The notes: generated by a model from the letters alone, not told the origin. Positions 9,832 through 20,546 are shown, numbered from the stretch's first letter. The stretch: 64,000 nucleotides of DNA from Crambe crambe (GCA_963924555.1 OZ004584.1:3037001-3101000), one strand, 5' to 3'. Numbers and translations are program-made.

Positions 9832-9981
9832 GTGACTGACAAGTTAATTAGAAGTAGTGAAACAGTCATGGTGAACGTTTCTCTATCTGGAACATCAGGA
9901 CACAAACAGATGGCCATTATTAACAGAGAAGTATTCACTTTTGATAGCTATACAATCACTGCTGGAAAATTTCCCATCTAG
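9832..9981 (+). pseudogene. Receptor-family exon relic (VMVNVSLSG type)
   Basis: After an acceptor (TTTACTCAG) the frame reads VTDKLIRSSETVMVNVSLSG then TSGHKQMAIINREVFTFDSY and a stop at 9979. Degenerate copies occur at 16535, 31340, 27740, 39255, 58645 (-) and 35220 (+). In the minus-strand copies the exon ends in GSCSDTESTDFK at a GTAAAA donor, so this one lost its 3' part. Confidence 0.4.
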
Positions 9982-10224
9982 TTGTCATCAGCTTTTAGAC
10001 CTTAGTGTGCACATCAACATAGAGCCAAATGTGTGGAAGAACAAACATTTATATTAGTGATGAATGCCATAGAATAATTCAATACTGTAACACTATCAAA
10101 TGTCATTGGCTTCCCAATCAAAAGAAGCAACAGGAGCATACAATTGTTGATTAAAATTCACACTTCACTGATGTCCACTTCTAGCTAGTTCTTTACACTG
10201 TCAGATACAGGTATTGGAGAAAGA

Positions 10225-10670
10225 TTGATCAGCCAGGATTGATGAAAGCATGCCGGAAAAAAAAAGAAGAGCTTGTAGTCTGCAACATGTATAAAGATGA
10301 TTTTGACAAAGATATTTTGCAAACCCAACTTTTAACTCTTGGAGTTCACTTTCATAAGCAAGCAGAAAAGTAGCAGATGTACCATTTTTGATATCAAAGA
10401 CTTTCTGCTCTCTCTCTCTCTCTTCAATGGTCAACTGTCCCTCTCATCCAATCTATCACAGCTTATCTTGGTTATGCCAGCCAATAACACTTCATCTGAA
10501 CGATCCTTTAGTGCCCTGAGGCGTGTCAAAAATTACCATCGTACATATTGCTACAAGAACGCCTCAACTATTAATGATCCTTCATGTGAATAAGGACAAA
10601 ACAGATGCACTTGACCTCAAGGCTGTTATTCAGACAATCGTAATGGAAAGATTTGGTTTACAATATTATC
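10225..10670 (+). pseudogene. hAT transposase C-terminal relic
   Basis: Frames give NMYKDDFDKDILQTQLLTLG, then SQLILVMPANNTSSERSFSA with LRRVKNYHR, then (after a one-base shift) LMILHVNKDKTDALDLKAVI. This is the ordered C-terminal dimerisation region of hAT transposases similar to the ZMYM-type group. Only the C-terminal third is present in every copy in this window, suggesting the fragment spread as part of the receptor-block duplications rather than by transposition. Confidence 0.75.
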
Positions 10671-10679
10671 ATAAAAAAT

Positions 10680-10937
10680 AATGGGTGTGACTACCATGCC
10701 CAACACCATTTCCTGACCTGACCAATCAGAGAGTACAATAGTACTCTTTAAGTAAGGATGGTATGGGTCACTACATATGCATGTATATGATAACAGTTTC
10801 AAGCTAGCCATAATAGCTACAAAGAAATTTTAGTCAGACCAAGGCAAAAACAATATTGGTACCGTACAGCAGTTTTTTTTCGGAGATAAAATATTTCATT
10901 AATCATCAAAGGACAATACAGATGAAGAATTACGATA
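10680..10937 (+). repeat. hAT-relic 3' flank and left half of repeat R
   Basis: Text AATGGGTGTGACTACCATGC through CAATATTGGTACCGTACAG is shared with 29930-30120 and, split by the Ty3 insertion, 20530/24907. Repeat R then begins and is cut at 10937 by the DIRS-like insertion. Confidence 0.7.
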
Positions 10938-11157
10938 TATAGTTTAAACAATGTTTAAACGAGGTTAATGGAGTGAGGGGAGTAGCAGGGGCGGAGCTAG
11001 TCAGCAAACAGTAACAAAGGTCAGCCCATCAGGCAGCGCATGCGCAGAAGCAGATTATTACAGCTGGCTAGGAAACGAGAACTGACAAGCAAGCAATTAG
11101 CTAGCTATAACTTTGTGTCCTTTATTCTTCGTGTGTCACCTGGCCCCATTCACTGCC

Positions 11158-11451
11158 ATGCCTAGGAGACGTAGATCCATCGCCGGAAGGAATAGTCCCC
11201 GCTCCCAGGCTACTCCAGATCCCTCAACAACTAGTGGTACAAGTGTCACCACTACTTCAGAGGGGACGTTCACAACCACTGCCACCTCATCGGCTGGCTC
11301 TTCGGGTACGCGGACCACGATGGCTAATGTGGTTGCCATGGCCCGGCAACTGCTAAGCGCTGTGGAGGGTGAAGAGCTACAAGGCCTGGATACGGCGGAC
11401 ACTTTAGCGGTGGGCGGCTCATCTCATCCAGGTAGGTCTACCGGTAGTTAA
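11158..11451 (+). CDS. DIRS-like element Gag, N-terminal part
   Basis: The internal start MPRRRRSIAGRNSPRSQATP is preferred over the upstream ATG at 11113 because it begins the basic Ser/Thr-rich N-terminus usual for such Gags. A Thr/Ser-rich stretch is followed by TMANVVAMARQLLSAVEGEE, likely helical. The frame ends soon after TCATCCAG|GTAGGT, a plausible splice donor. The next 0.65 kb has no frame and holds a minisatellite, so Gag is either spliced here or interrupted; acceptor phase does not settle it. Confidence 0.55.
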   Translation: MPRRRRSIAGRNSPRSQATPDPSTTSGTSVTTTSEGTFTTTATSSAGSSGTRTTMANVVAMARQLLSAVEGEELQGLDTADTLAVGGSSHPGRSTGS

Positions 11452-11535
11452 CTAAGGTTATCCTCATTCCACCTTGCTGGTGTGACTAAATGAGGGTGCG
11501 CAATAAATAGAAAGTAGCACATGGCAGCAGGCCTA

Positions 11536-11830
11536 GCACAGTCCATGGCAGGGACTAGCTGAGCAGGGAGCACAGTCCACGGCAGGGACTAACCAGTCAG
11601 GCAGGGAGCACAGTCCGCAGCAGGGACTAACCAGCCAGGCAGGGAGCACAGTCCACAGCAGGGACTAACCAGTCAGGCAGGGAGCACAGTCCGTGGCAGG
11701 GACTAACCAACCAGGCAGGGAGCACAGTCCACGGCAGGGACTATAGCCAAGCAGGAAGTGCAGCCCACGGCAGGGACTAGCAAATAGCGAGGCAGGGCAA
11801 GGGCACAGTCCACTAGGCAGTCAGCGAGCA
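11536..11830. repeat. 38-bp minisatellite inside the DIRS-like element
   Basis: CACAGTCC starts recur at 11571, 11609, 11647, 11685 and 11723 (38-bp spacing), with looser units on both sides. The unit includes GGCAGGGACTAACCAG. 38 is not a multiple of three, and stops occur in all frames, so it is not a coding repeat. Confidence 0.9.
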
Positions 11831-12136
11831 CAGTTGCAGTGTCTAGCGGGGCAAGTAGCACAGTCTGCAGGGACTAGTAGTCCAGAGCAAGTCCCAGTCA
11901 AAAAGAGGGCAAAGTCCACAGCAGGGTTTATGGCAGGGGTGGCCTTAAGGGACAGCAGAGACATAAGGGGTCCAGTCACAAACAATATAATAATAACTAA
12001 AAAACAGCCAGCTAAGGAGCTGACAAACATTCAAATACTGATTTTCAATCATGCCGCTTGTTAATTCCTGCCCTTCTTACACACACACAGCCAGTAGGCT
12101 TGGAGCAGGGAAACAAGTCAGGATGGGGCAGGACGA

Positions 12137-12835
12137 ATGGCAGGGACAGGCAGCATTAACAATATTCCCATGGTGGTACCGGGACCAAACCTACCACCAA
12201 TATCCAAGAAAATGGCAGAGCAGATGCAGGCAGGCCACTTTATAGACTTTGCAGAGCTCCCACCAGCCAAAGGTAGGAGTAGGATGAGAACAGCAGTGGA
12301 TGGACAGGTAGTCTTGGTGCAGGCAGCCAAATTATTCCAATCCAGGCGGCTTATTTCAGACCTCGCCACATGGTCACAGTGTTTCGCCATATATGCAGCA
12401 GCGATGTCCTCAGCTTTCCCAGATCGAGCCCCAAGCCTATGGGCATATATGGCTATCATAGCCAAGGCAAAGGCAAGATACAAGTGGCCATCATGGGTGG
12501 TATATGATATCAACTTCCGCCATCAAGCAGCAGGAACAGGGTTAACAGACTGGTCTAAGGTGGACCCCAGCCTGTATTCGGAATCCTTTAATGGTATGGC
12601 TCTGTCAGCAGAAGGGTGGTGTTCCCATTGCTACTCCACTGAGCACACCTCTATGAATTGCATGCATAAGCCAACTGGCACAGGAAAACGTCCCCTACTG
12701 ACACCATCCCAACTTCCCCCTCCAAAACGGGCCATAGATTCCCCCACACCAATATGCCGTAAATATAACATTTTCAATGGTGACTGCAGCTTTGGAGCAA
12801 CCTGCAGATATCTGCACTCGTGCGAGGTCTGCTAG
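12137..12835 (+). CDS. DIRS-like element Gag, C-terminal part with two zinc modules
   Basis: A 232-codon frame. A capsid-like helical region (ISDLATWSQCFAIYAAAMSS ... WPSWVVYDINFRHQAAGTG, about residues 70-130) precedes CSHCYSTEHTSMNC (C-x2-C-x4-H-x4-C, about 172-185) and, at the end, CRKYNIFNGDCSFGATCRYLH (C-x9-C-x5-C-x3-H). The W/YD/FR spacing and the terminal CCCH finger are typical of DIRS-order Gag proteins as I know them; they bind the element RNA. The open frame itself is undamaged. Confidence 0.75.
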   Translation: MAGTGSINNIPMVVPGPNLPPISKKMAEQMQAGHFIDFAELPPAKGRSRMRTAVDGQVVLVQAAKLFQSRRLISDLATWSQCFAIYAAAMSSAFPDRAPSLWAYMAIIAKAKARYKWPSWVVYDINFRHQAAGTGLTDWSKVDPSLYSESFNGMALSAEGWCSHCYSTEHTSMNCMHKPTGTGKRPLLTPSQLPPPKRAIDSPTPICRKYNIFNGDCSFGATCRYLHSCEVC

Positions 12836-13140
12836 CAGCCAGGTCACCCCAGAGCAAGGTGTACCAAGCCTGCCGGTTATAAGGCACGAATGGCAATTAA
12901 AAAAACAAAAACAAACTGCTATTCAGGGAGCTTCCACTTTCTCAAGTCCAAAAACAAGAATCACAACAAGACTGATTCATGCATTTCAACCATGACAGAT
13001 CAGCAAGTAGCTGGAGTCAATACACATCAATGTATCATATTATGCTATGACCACATTATAAATAATGAAACAGAATGCTCATCGTATCTCATTATATCCT
13101 TGCTCATACAGCCACTCTGGGACACTTCCCTGCCCACCAG

Positions 13141-14621
13141 TACCCTTACATGAGACAGCTAGCAGCACTAGAGGCACAGAGGCCTCAACTTTCCCCGACA
13201 CTACAAACGGTTCTGGCTGGAATCGGCACCCCCTTGCACCTAGAGGCATGGAGGGAAGGCTTAGACAATCATCCAGATAGGTCATTTGCACAGTTCATCA
13301 TCTATCGTCGCAACATGGGAAAAGTGTTAATGAGGGAATAGAGAGGGAACTTTGCTCACTCTCATATATCTCAGTAGATGACATTACACGGCAGATTGCA
13401 CTTATGGGCAAGGGTACTTTACTAGCCAAGATGGATATTAAGGCAGCTTACCGCAATGTGCCAGTTCACCCAGAAGACAGATGCTTACTGGGTATGAAAT
13501 GGAGAGACAGAATTTATATAGATAAAGTTCTCCCATTTGGGTTACGGTCAGCTCCCATCATATTTACTGCCCTAGCAGATGCTCTACAGTGGCTGATTAA
13601 GCAGGAGGGGGTAGGCTTCATTGAACACTATCTGGATGATTACATTACCATAGGAAAAGGAGACTCAGATGAGTGTGCAGGGAATCTGGAGATCATGAAA
13701 AGAGTGTGCACCAAAACAGGCATGCCTATTGAGTGGGATAAAGTGGAGGGTCCAGCTACCACCATAAGCTTCTTGGGCATGGAGCTAGACACAACACTAA
13801 TGCAGATACGGCTCCCCAAAGAAAAATTAGATCGCTTGCGTCACTTAACCCAGAGCTGGGCAGGTAGAAAAGCAGGCAAAAAGAGGGAGCTTCTGTCACT
13901 GCTGGGAGTACTCAACCATGCATGCAAAGCAGTCAGACAAGGCAGGTCTTTCCTTAGAAGGCTAATTGATCTGGCATCGTCAGTACGAAGCTTAGATCAC
14001 TTTATACGGCTAAATATTTCAGCACAATCAGATATTCTCTGGTGGCACCACTTTGCAAAGGGATGGAATGGCATTTCTGTGCTCACTGCAGTTAGGTACA
14101 ATAACCCAGAGATACAGCTGACATCCGATGCATCAGGCAACTGGGGATGTGGAGCATTCAGTGGAAAGCAGTGGCTTCAGATGAAGTGGGCAGGAGATAC
14201 CCAGCATTACAATATTACAGTAAAGGAATTAATCCCCATAGTACTGGCCATAGCATTGTGGGGAGCAGCATGGAGAGGCATGACAGTGCAAGCCAGATGT
14301 GATAATGCAGCTGTAGTGCACATAATAAATGCTGGCAGCAGCAAAGACAAGGACGCCATGCATTTGAGGAGGTGTCTAGCCTTCATAACTGCCAAATATG
14401 AAATTAACATGATTGCCTGTCATATACAAGGGGTACATAACTCACTGGCGGACGCAATATCCCGGAATAAAGCCCATGATTTCCTCTTAAATTGGCCACA
14501 GGCTCTACCGTCACCATCCCCCATACTCTCGGAACTCCTCGACTTGATCATAATCGAGAAACCAGACTGGAGATCTCAACGCTGGATCGAGCTGTGGAAG
14601 GCCATTTTCGGATGGGATTAG
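13141..14621 (+). pseudogene. DIRS-like reverse transcriptase / RNase H with internal deletion
   Basis: 13141-13310 encodes the N-terminal motif WREGLDNHPDRSFAQFII. The frame then jumps to SVNEGIERELCSLSYISVDD (13323-13382), although about 100 residues (finger region and first RT motifs) normally separate these. The rest is continuous: LLAKMDIKAAYRNVPVHPED, catalytic YLDD (13629-13640), FLGMELD, then RNase H (LTSDASGNWGCGAFSG, VKELIPIVLA, CDNAAVVHIINAGSSKD, GVHNSLADAISR). The ATG at 13404 is internal, not a true start. Deleted RT fingers make it catalytically dead; RNase H looks intact. Confidence 0.85.
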
Positions 14622-14759
14622 CTCCATCAACAAACAAGACATACATCAGCCCAAAGTCGCTATGCACAGTTCTGCTCACTCCACAAACTCCCTCTCCTAC
14701 CAGCTAATGAACTACGTTTTGTTTCATACCTCGCTCACAATAATGTTTCCCACACCTCG

Positions 14760-15551
14760 ATGAAACCATATCTATCAGCAGTGCGCCAGCTCCATGTAGC
14801 AAAAGATTACCCAGATCCTAAAGTTGGAAAAATGCCAAAGTTAGTCCAAGTATTGAGGGGAATAAAGAGGGAGCAAGCAATAGCAAACACTCCGGCAAGG
14901 GAGCGCCTGCCTATCACACCCTCTATCCTAAGGAAACTAAGGGTTGTGTGGGAGAGAAATGGCACAGACCCAGATTATATTATGCTGTGGGCAGCGGCCT
15001 GCCTGTGCTTTTTTGGCTTTATGAGGGCTGGGGAAATCACCCTGCCATCAGAGCAAAGCTACGACCCTGAAATCCATCTGAACTTTAGCGACATAGCAAT
15101 AGATAACCACAAATCACCAAAATTGATGAAAGTTAGGCTAAAGACATCCAAAACAGACCAGTTCAGAAGAGGAATTGACATATATGTGGGAACCACCAAC
15201 ACAGATCTCTGCCCAGTTACAGCAATGATGTCCTTCCTAGCAGTACGAAAGAACAACCAGCAAGGGTTCCTCTTCACATTCAAAGACGGCCGTGTCTTGA
15301 CAAAATCGAGATTTATTGACCAGGTCAGACAAGCTATGAGAGTAGCAGGGTAGCAAGTACTCAGGCCACAGCTTTAGAAGCGGGGAGCTCATGCCAGAGG
15401 TATCAGCGATGCCACAATAAAGATGCTCGGAAGATGGGAGAGCTCAGCATACTTAAGATACATACGAACCCCAAGAGAGACACTTGCTCAAGTCTCGCAA
15501 CAGCTGAGCACCTTACAAGGTCAAGATCAAGGAAGGGCAGCTGAGCATTAA
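14760..15551 (+). pseudogene. DIRS-like tyrosine recombinase, frameshifted at the HxxR box
   Basis: The frame starts MKPYLSAVRQLHVAKDYPDP; box I arginine is in FFGFMRAGEITLP. It stops at 15351. The catalytic GHSFR box (15364-15378) is in the +1 frame, then ISDATIKMLGRWESSAYLRY with the terminal tyrosine returns in the original frame to a stop at 15549. Two compensating indels about 40 bp apart, plus two in-frame stops, therefore inactivate the enzyme. Known role in the family: inserts a circular DNA intermediate without target duplication. Confidence 0.85.
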
Positions 15552-15884
15552 AAGAAATAATACATAGCTAGCTAGGTTGATAACTAGGTAGCTAGCTAGT
15601 AAGAATTTGTTGGATAATCGATAGGTATGGTATAGTATACTGGGAGATGTTACATACATTTTGGAGTGAGTTCTTTGGAGGAAAGGAAGTGATCCTGCAG
15701 CATACTGAGCACTCTCAAGAGTCCAAAGGTCAAGTTAAATAGTGAGATCAAGGGTCAAAGGTAAATAATACAGGGCAGTACCATCATGACATGAGGAATA
15801 ATCACTCCGCCCCTACACTCCATCTGCCAAACTTTAATGGGCCCATGTGTCTGGCTGTTAAATTAACCCACAACATACATTAAA

Positions 15885-16150
15885 GTCTTTTATTCATCAT
15901 GTAGCTACAGTACGATTATTTTAGCGCATGTGCTACGGACACAGCTTCTGAATCTCCATTTTCACTTGGCTTGCATGCTATTTTTTGCCTTCATTTCTTC
16001 AGGTATAGCCCTCTTCGCGATTGTGGCGACTTCTTAATTGATGGAATCTAGCTAGCTAAGAAGAAAGTGGACCAGGTTACATATAGTGCCGTATACTGCG
16101 TAGTTGAATGTACGAACAGTCTAAATGGTGGCTTCATTTGGATCGATAGA
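15885..16150 (+). repeat. Repeat R, right half (3' flank of the DIRS-like insertion)
   Basis: GTCTTTTATTC through TAGCCCTCTTCGCGATTGTG, AGCTAAGAAGAAAGTGGACC and GGTGGCTTCATTTGGATCGA continues the copy cut at 10937 and matches 30190-30440 and 30915. Confidence 0.75.
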
Positions 16151-17054
16151 AAAATTTTCGATAGATATACTGATTACCGAAATTACCGAATTTTTATCCC
16201 CACTGAAATTATCCCGCTGTATGGTAATATTTTTTTAAGTTATAGTATAGCTAAGGGGCGAAACTTTCCCAAATTTCACAATTTTTCTACTGTCCGCGAA
16301 TATTTAGCCACGTGGCACATCTTGAAGAAATTTGGTTGATTCTCTGGAGTTGCGTCTATATCTAGTTCATGTGTCTGTGCCTCTACAACGGATGGACTCT
16401 CTTCAATGATGAAAAATAGAGCCACATGATCAGATTATCTGATAAACTCAAGGCGGCAGAATATATATATCACCACTGCAAAAAGCTAGCTTGTTTAAAA
16501 GTTTGTGGAGATAAATCAGTGTTTTAATCTCACTGCTAAGTTTTTACCTTTAAAATCTGTGCTCTCTGTGTCAGAGCACGATCCATTCTTAAATTTCCTT
16601 GGAAGTCTCAAAAGTGAATCTTGCTGGATCATCTCTTTGCATCCTGATCTTCCAGACAGAGATACGTTCACCATGACACCTTCTCCACTCATAACTCCTC
16701 ATCAGCCACCTATAGATGTAGCTAGTATAGTTATCAGATCTAAACTGCTTATAGTAAAAGGGTAAAATCTTATCGTAAAAGGGTAAAGGAAGAAAGACAT
16801 CAAAATTGAAATAATAGTAGCAGGCTCATTCTTTGATCTGTACACTTTACCTTCCACAGCATATTAAGCACTCCATTTTCATATTGATACGAGGTAGATG
16901 GTGATCCAAGAAAAAAAAAATCCTGAACAGTTAACGATAGAAATGTGTTATCACAAAAATTTAAGAACTAGCTAGCTAGGTACAAGGCTACATATGCAGC
17001 TATAGCTTACTACCTGGTAGCATTCTGTTTCACAGTCCTTAATGAGAGAGAGAA
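16150..17054 (-). pseudogene. Receptor block B1: GSCSDTEST-type exon relic and flanks
   Basis: On the minus strand 16535-16700 reads MSGEGVMVNVSLSGRSG, then (frameshifted) FTFETSK and GSCSDTESTDFK before a GTAAAA donor (near 16546). About 100 bp that other copies have in the middle (LGTQQASLPGNITLTFKN) is missing. The remaining sequence is non-coding and collinear with 30900-31850 at high similarity. Confidence 0.4.
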
Positions 17055-17165
17055 AGCATTAGAAAGAGAAGCATTAGCATCAGACCCTCGCATAGACTTA
17101 TACAGTGCAGATATACAATGATAGTGTTCGTCTCCTGCTCTATTGTATTATCCTTTGCCATCGTT
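17055..17165 (-). pseudogene. WRNIP1 exon fragment, copy
   Basis: Carries the antisense of MRGSDANAS-type text (GAAGCATTAGCATCAGACCC) and of the YDRAG start, matching 2765-2938 but lacking its 5' third. Lies directly upstream of the plus-strand Ig relic, exactly as at 2.8-3.0 kb and 32.25-32.4 kb, so the chimeric pair duplicated together. Confidence 0.55.
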
Positions 17166-17185
17166 ATCGAATACTAAGCTGAGAT

Positions 17186-17420
17186 GATGAAGGTGGAAGG
17201 ACAAAGTCTTGTCCTGGAGAGCTGGTGAACTTCAACTGCACAATAGTCCAGCTCATCCTTGGACTATCTCTGAAAATAACATAAAACAAGAAAATCACAA
17301 TCAATAGTTTCATACTAAACATACGATACCCTGTAACTACATCAGGTTACACTTTTAATGGATATGTAGCCAACATAAATACTATAGTGACATACATGAC
17401 CTACATGGCAACACTATCAA
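17186..17420 (+). pseudogene. Ig-like receptor exon relic, copy
   Basis: Contains GGRTKSCPGELVNFNCT and a deleted version of the PAHTWTIS part, then GYTFNGYVAN text. Frame broken. Closest to the 32374 copy. Confidence 0.5.
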
Positions 17421-17999
17421 GTAGGAAACCTTAGCAACTAGTTATATCACTATTAACCTAGCTACTTTCAGCTAACTATATTCATACAGCATCAGTGAGT
17501 AGCTATCCAGTTGCATGTGTGCACAATTTTGGATGGGACTGTCGCCATTCAAAATCATGAGTAGTGCTTGTCATGCTGTAGTGATTGAAAGTGTTATAAC
17601 ACTTCCTTCAACTACTAGAAACGTTGCAAAGGGTGAATAATCAACATTCTTTGCTCCAGATAATAACATCAATCAAATTCTTAAGTCAACAAGGGCTCTC
17701 TTTGAGGGAAGATCGAGATGCCAACTGCTTAGCATGAAAATGACTTGATTTTAAGTTATCTGATAGGATTGGCTACTCAATTCTAAAAGTCAAACAAATA
17801 GTAGTACGAAAGGACAATCGCTATTGATTACATACAGCTAGATACGTAAATGAGGCAACAATTATCAGCTCGCAAAGTAAAGACTATGTGTTCATGTGTA
17901 TGTTATCCACAATTTTCATGGGTTTCTAAAACAAAGTCAGTATAGGAATTTGACCAGATTCTCTCTTCTGTGTGTGAGAGTCTGGACCGCACGGAAACT

Positions 18000-18250
18000 A
18001 GATTCAGAGCTTGAAATAGTCTGCAACATGTAAAAAGATGATTTTAACAAAGATATTTTGCAAACCCAACTTTTAACTCTTGGAGTTCACTTTCATCAGC
18101 AAGCAGATGTACCATTTTTGATATCAAAGACTTTCTGCGCTCTCTCTCTCTCTAATGATCAACTGTCCCTCTTATCCGTCTATTACAGCTTATCTTAGCC
18201 ACTAACATTTTCATCTGAATGATCCTTTGGTGGCCTGAAGCGTGTCAAAA
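18000..18250 (+). pseudogene. hAT C-terminal relic, copy 3
   Basis: Same order as 10225 with further deletions; the SERSF box is mutated (ATTTTCATCTGAATGATCC). CT tract of eight units. Confidence 0.6.
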
Positions 18251-19100
18251 ACTACCATTTCCTGGCCTTACCAATCAGAGAGTACAATAGCACTCTCTAA
18301 GTAAGGATGGCATGGATCACTCAGTTTCAAGCTAGCAATAATAGCTACAAAGAAATTTTAGTCAGATCAAGACAGAAATAATATTGGTAGTCTTTTTTAA
18401 GCATTAACAGTTTACAGTATAGCCAATGGGCGAAAGTTTTGCAGAGTTCATGATTTCTCTTCTGTCTGCAAATATTTAGCTATGCAAATCATGTGACACA
18501 TCTAGAAGAAATTTGGCAATTCACTAATTATAAATAGTCTCAATTCTCTAGAGTTGCATCTGGCTAATACAGTTATCAGATCTAAACTGTTTATAGTGAA
18601 AAGATAAAGATTTGCAGTGAAAGTAAGAAATGTTACCATGTTTTTCTTGGATCACCATCTACCTCGTATCGATATGAAAATGGACGATTAGTGCTTAATA
18701 TACTGTGGAAGGTAAAGTGTACAGATCAAAGAATGAGCCTGCTACTATTATTTCACTTTTGATGTCTTTCTTCCTTTACCCTTTACTATAAGTAGTTTTG
18801 ACAGAAACTCAAACCTGTGACGGAGTGAAGAGTATTAACTCATACAGTCAGTCATGTGCTGTATAAGTTTTTAAACCTGTTATTATTTTCCATGGCTGTG
18901 ATCATTTTAATGCCATTTTTATGCTGTTCTTGAAATTTAGCACCAAATAAAATACAGATTTGACAGTTACAAACACAAACATGTGAGGGTGCAGGTGATA
19001 ATAATCAGAAGTCTTATAAAGCTGAAGTCATTGGTTAAAAAAACATGCAAATGAGGACTATCTAATTATTATGATTATTATGCAGATGTTACATGGACAT
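18251..19100. other. Receptor-family intronic text with FLGSPST-type exon relic
   Basis: At 18630-18712 the plus strand reads FLGSPSTSYRYENGRLVLNI then LW at a TGGAAG|GTAAAG donor. Related exon ends occur at 8150, 35085 (+) and 16860, 28080, 39590 (-). The rest is non-coding. Confidence 0.4.
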
Positions 19101-19104
19101 TTGT

Positions 19105-19330
19105 TGTCATCATCAGCTTTCTGAACTCGTTAACATCAATTCAACTAAAAAGTCAATGTGTGAAATCCTTCATTATAACTGAAGAGAACGATCCCCCACC
19201 CCAGAACTTTTGTCATCATCAGCTTTCTGAACTCAGTATACACATTAACATCAATTCAACTAAAAAGTCAATGTGTGAAATCTTTCATTATAACTGAAGA
19301 GAACGATCCCGAACTTTTGTCATCATTAGC
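19105..19330 (+). repeat. Two-unit tandem duplication (~107 bp) of a receptor exon
   Basis: CATCAGCTTTCTGAACTC ... TCATTATAACTGAAGAGAAC is repeated twice with a third partial start at 19318. It encodes the EIFHYN/SFIITEE-type text seen in the 270-bp array at 5574 but with a different unit, an independent duplication of the same exon. Confidence 0.75.
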
Positions 19331-19364
19331 TTTCTGAACTCAGTATACACATTAACATCAATTA

Positions 19365-19860
19365 AACCCTGCTGTTTGTGAATTGCTTCCCACTGGCGTA
19401 CTGTCTTTTTTGCTTTCTCTAGGGTTAGAAAAGGATCCACTTTGAGCTGTTCAGATAGAGAACCGTCTGCATTTCATCTTTCATTGTGCCATATTCTGCA
19501 GATCTGTAGAGTTCCATTATGAACAGTTCAGCAGTTTCCCCATCCTGTTGGCAGTGTTGGTTGAAATGAGTTCTTTCAAAAATGACATTTCTTCGTGCTT
19601 CAAAAAATTCATCAAATTTTTCCATTACGGTTTTATATACCCTCCGTTGTTCTTCTGTGTATTTGTAGAGGTTAACACTGCCCGACTCTTCCCCGAGACA
19701 GTATAGCAACATGCTGACTTGTTTAGCCACACTCTCTTCTGCCAGTCCTGATGCCTCTCTGTACTGCTCAAATCAGCATTTCCATCTTGGCCAATTGTCA
19801 GGACATTAAAAATTAAACTCTTCTGGAGGTGTCAGTCGTAGCTGGGACATAGTTAGCCAC
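19365..19860 (-). pseudogene. Ty3/gypsy-type gag relic (older, unrelated to the element at 20547)
   Basis: Minus strand: SQLRLTPPEEFNF, stop, PDNWPRWKC, stop, FEQYREASGLAEE, then AKQVSMLLYCLGEES, KFDEFFEARRNVIFERTHFN and a frameshift before LSEQLKVDPFLTLEKAKKTV and RQWEAIHKQQGLI. This is the capsid region of a common invertebrate gypsy Gag. At least two stops and one frameshift. Its sequence differs from the intact gag 900 bp away. Confidence 0.8.
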
Positions 19861-20059
19861 AATCTAGTAGACTACAATTGAGGACTAGAAACTAAAGGTC
19901 GTGAGTTAAGGACCACTGCCACCATGTAAAAATGATACTCAAGTAAAACTGAAGCACAATGCTGCAAGCAGCTACAACTTAAATAAGTGTTCCGAAAAAT
20001 AGAAAACTAAATACAGTTATGTTACTGTGTCATAGCAACTAAAACAGTCAACAGTCATG

Positions 20060-20541
20060 TTCCACATCTGCTGTTACTGTTCTTTGCTTTCTGGCACGTA
20101 GTCAATGTTCTCTGGTGGTCTTGGCTTTCCTATAGCCTGGACTATAGATTGTCATCTCTGCTGTTACTGTTCTTTGCTTTCTGGCATGTAGTTAATATTC
20201 TCTGGTGCTCTTGGCTTTCTGGCATGTAGTTAATGTTCTCTGGTGCTCTTGGCTTTCCTATAGCCTGGATTATAGACTGTCATCTCCGCTGTTACTGTTC
20301 TTTACTTTCTGGCCTGTAGTCGATGCTCTCTGGTGCTCATGGCTTTCATGTCATCTCTGCTGTTTACGTCCGTTACTTTCTCACTGTAGTTGTTTGACCT
20401 GTCTACTCCATGTGCAACGTAGATAGCGTGGGTGTATATGAATGCAGGTGTGCTACTATTACGACGTACGTACCACCACCATAGATGATTCCAGCACTGC
20501 ACCTAGGCATTCCGGTGCTGAGGCAAAAATTAATGGGTGTG
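20060..20541 (+). repeat. Hairpin-ended repeat family, copy H1
   Basis: Internal near-repeats of CTGCTGTTACTGTTCTTTGC ... GGCTTTCCTATAGCCTGG (three rounds) precede GTGCTACTATTACGACGTAC, CCAGCACTGC and the terminal GGTGCTGAGGCAAAA. Other copies: 50110-50720 and 53070-53610 (-), 60418-60946 (+). The Ty3 element is inserted just to its right. Confidence 0.7.
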
Positions 20542-20546
20542 ACTAC

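Larger units (their letters stand above)
10938..15884 (+). mobile_element. DIRS-like tyrosine-recombinase retroelement, defective
   Basis: Order: Gag (two pieces, with zinc knuckle and CCCH finger), reverse transcriptase with RNase H, tyrosine recombinase. No DDE integrase and no LTRs, as known for DIRS-order elements. Boundaries come from uninterrupted R copies (7370, 8960, 30115): left flank GAAGAATTACGATA stops at 10937 and GTCTTTTATTC resumes at 15885, with no obvious target duplication, as expected for recombinase-mediated insertion. Short inverted similarity (GGAGTG...AGGGGCGGAG at 10969-11000; inverse near 15813-15834) may be remnants of inverted termini. The copy is dead: internal RT deletion, recombinase frameshifts. 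Confidence 0.85.

Noticed and set aside
11536-11830. CRISPR-like spaced repeats
   Set aside because: Head-to-tail 38-bp minisatellite without unique spacers, in a eukaryotic retroelement.
13404-13406. ATG as start of the DIRS RT
   Set aside because: The frame is open upstream to at least 13323 with conserved residues; this Met is internal.
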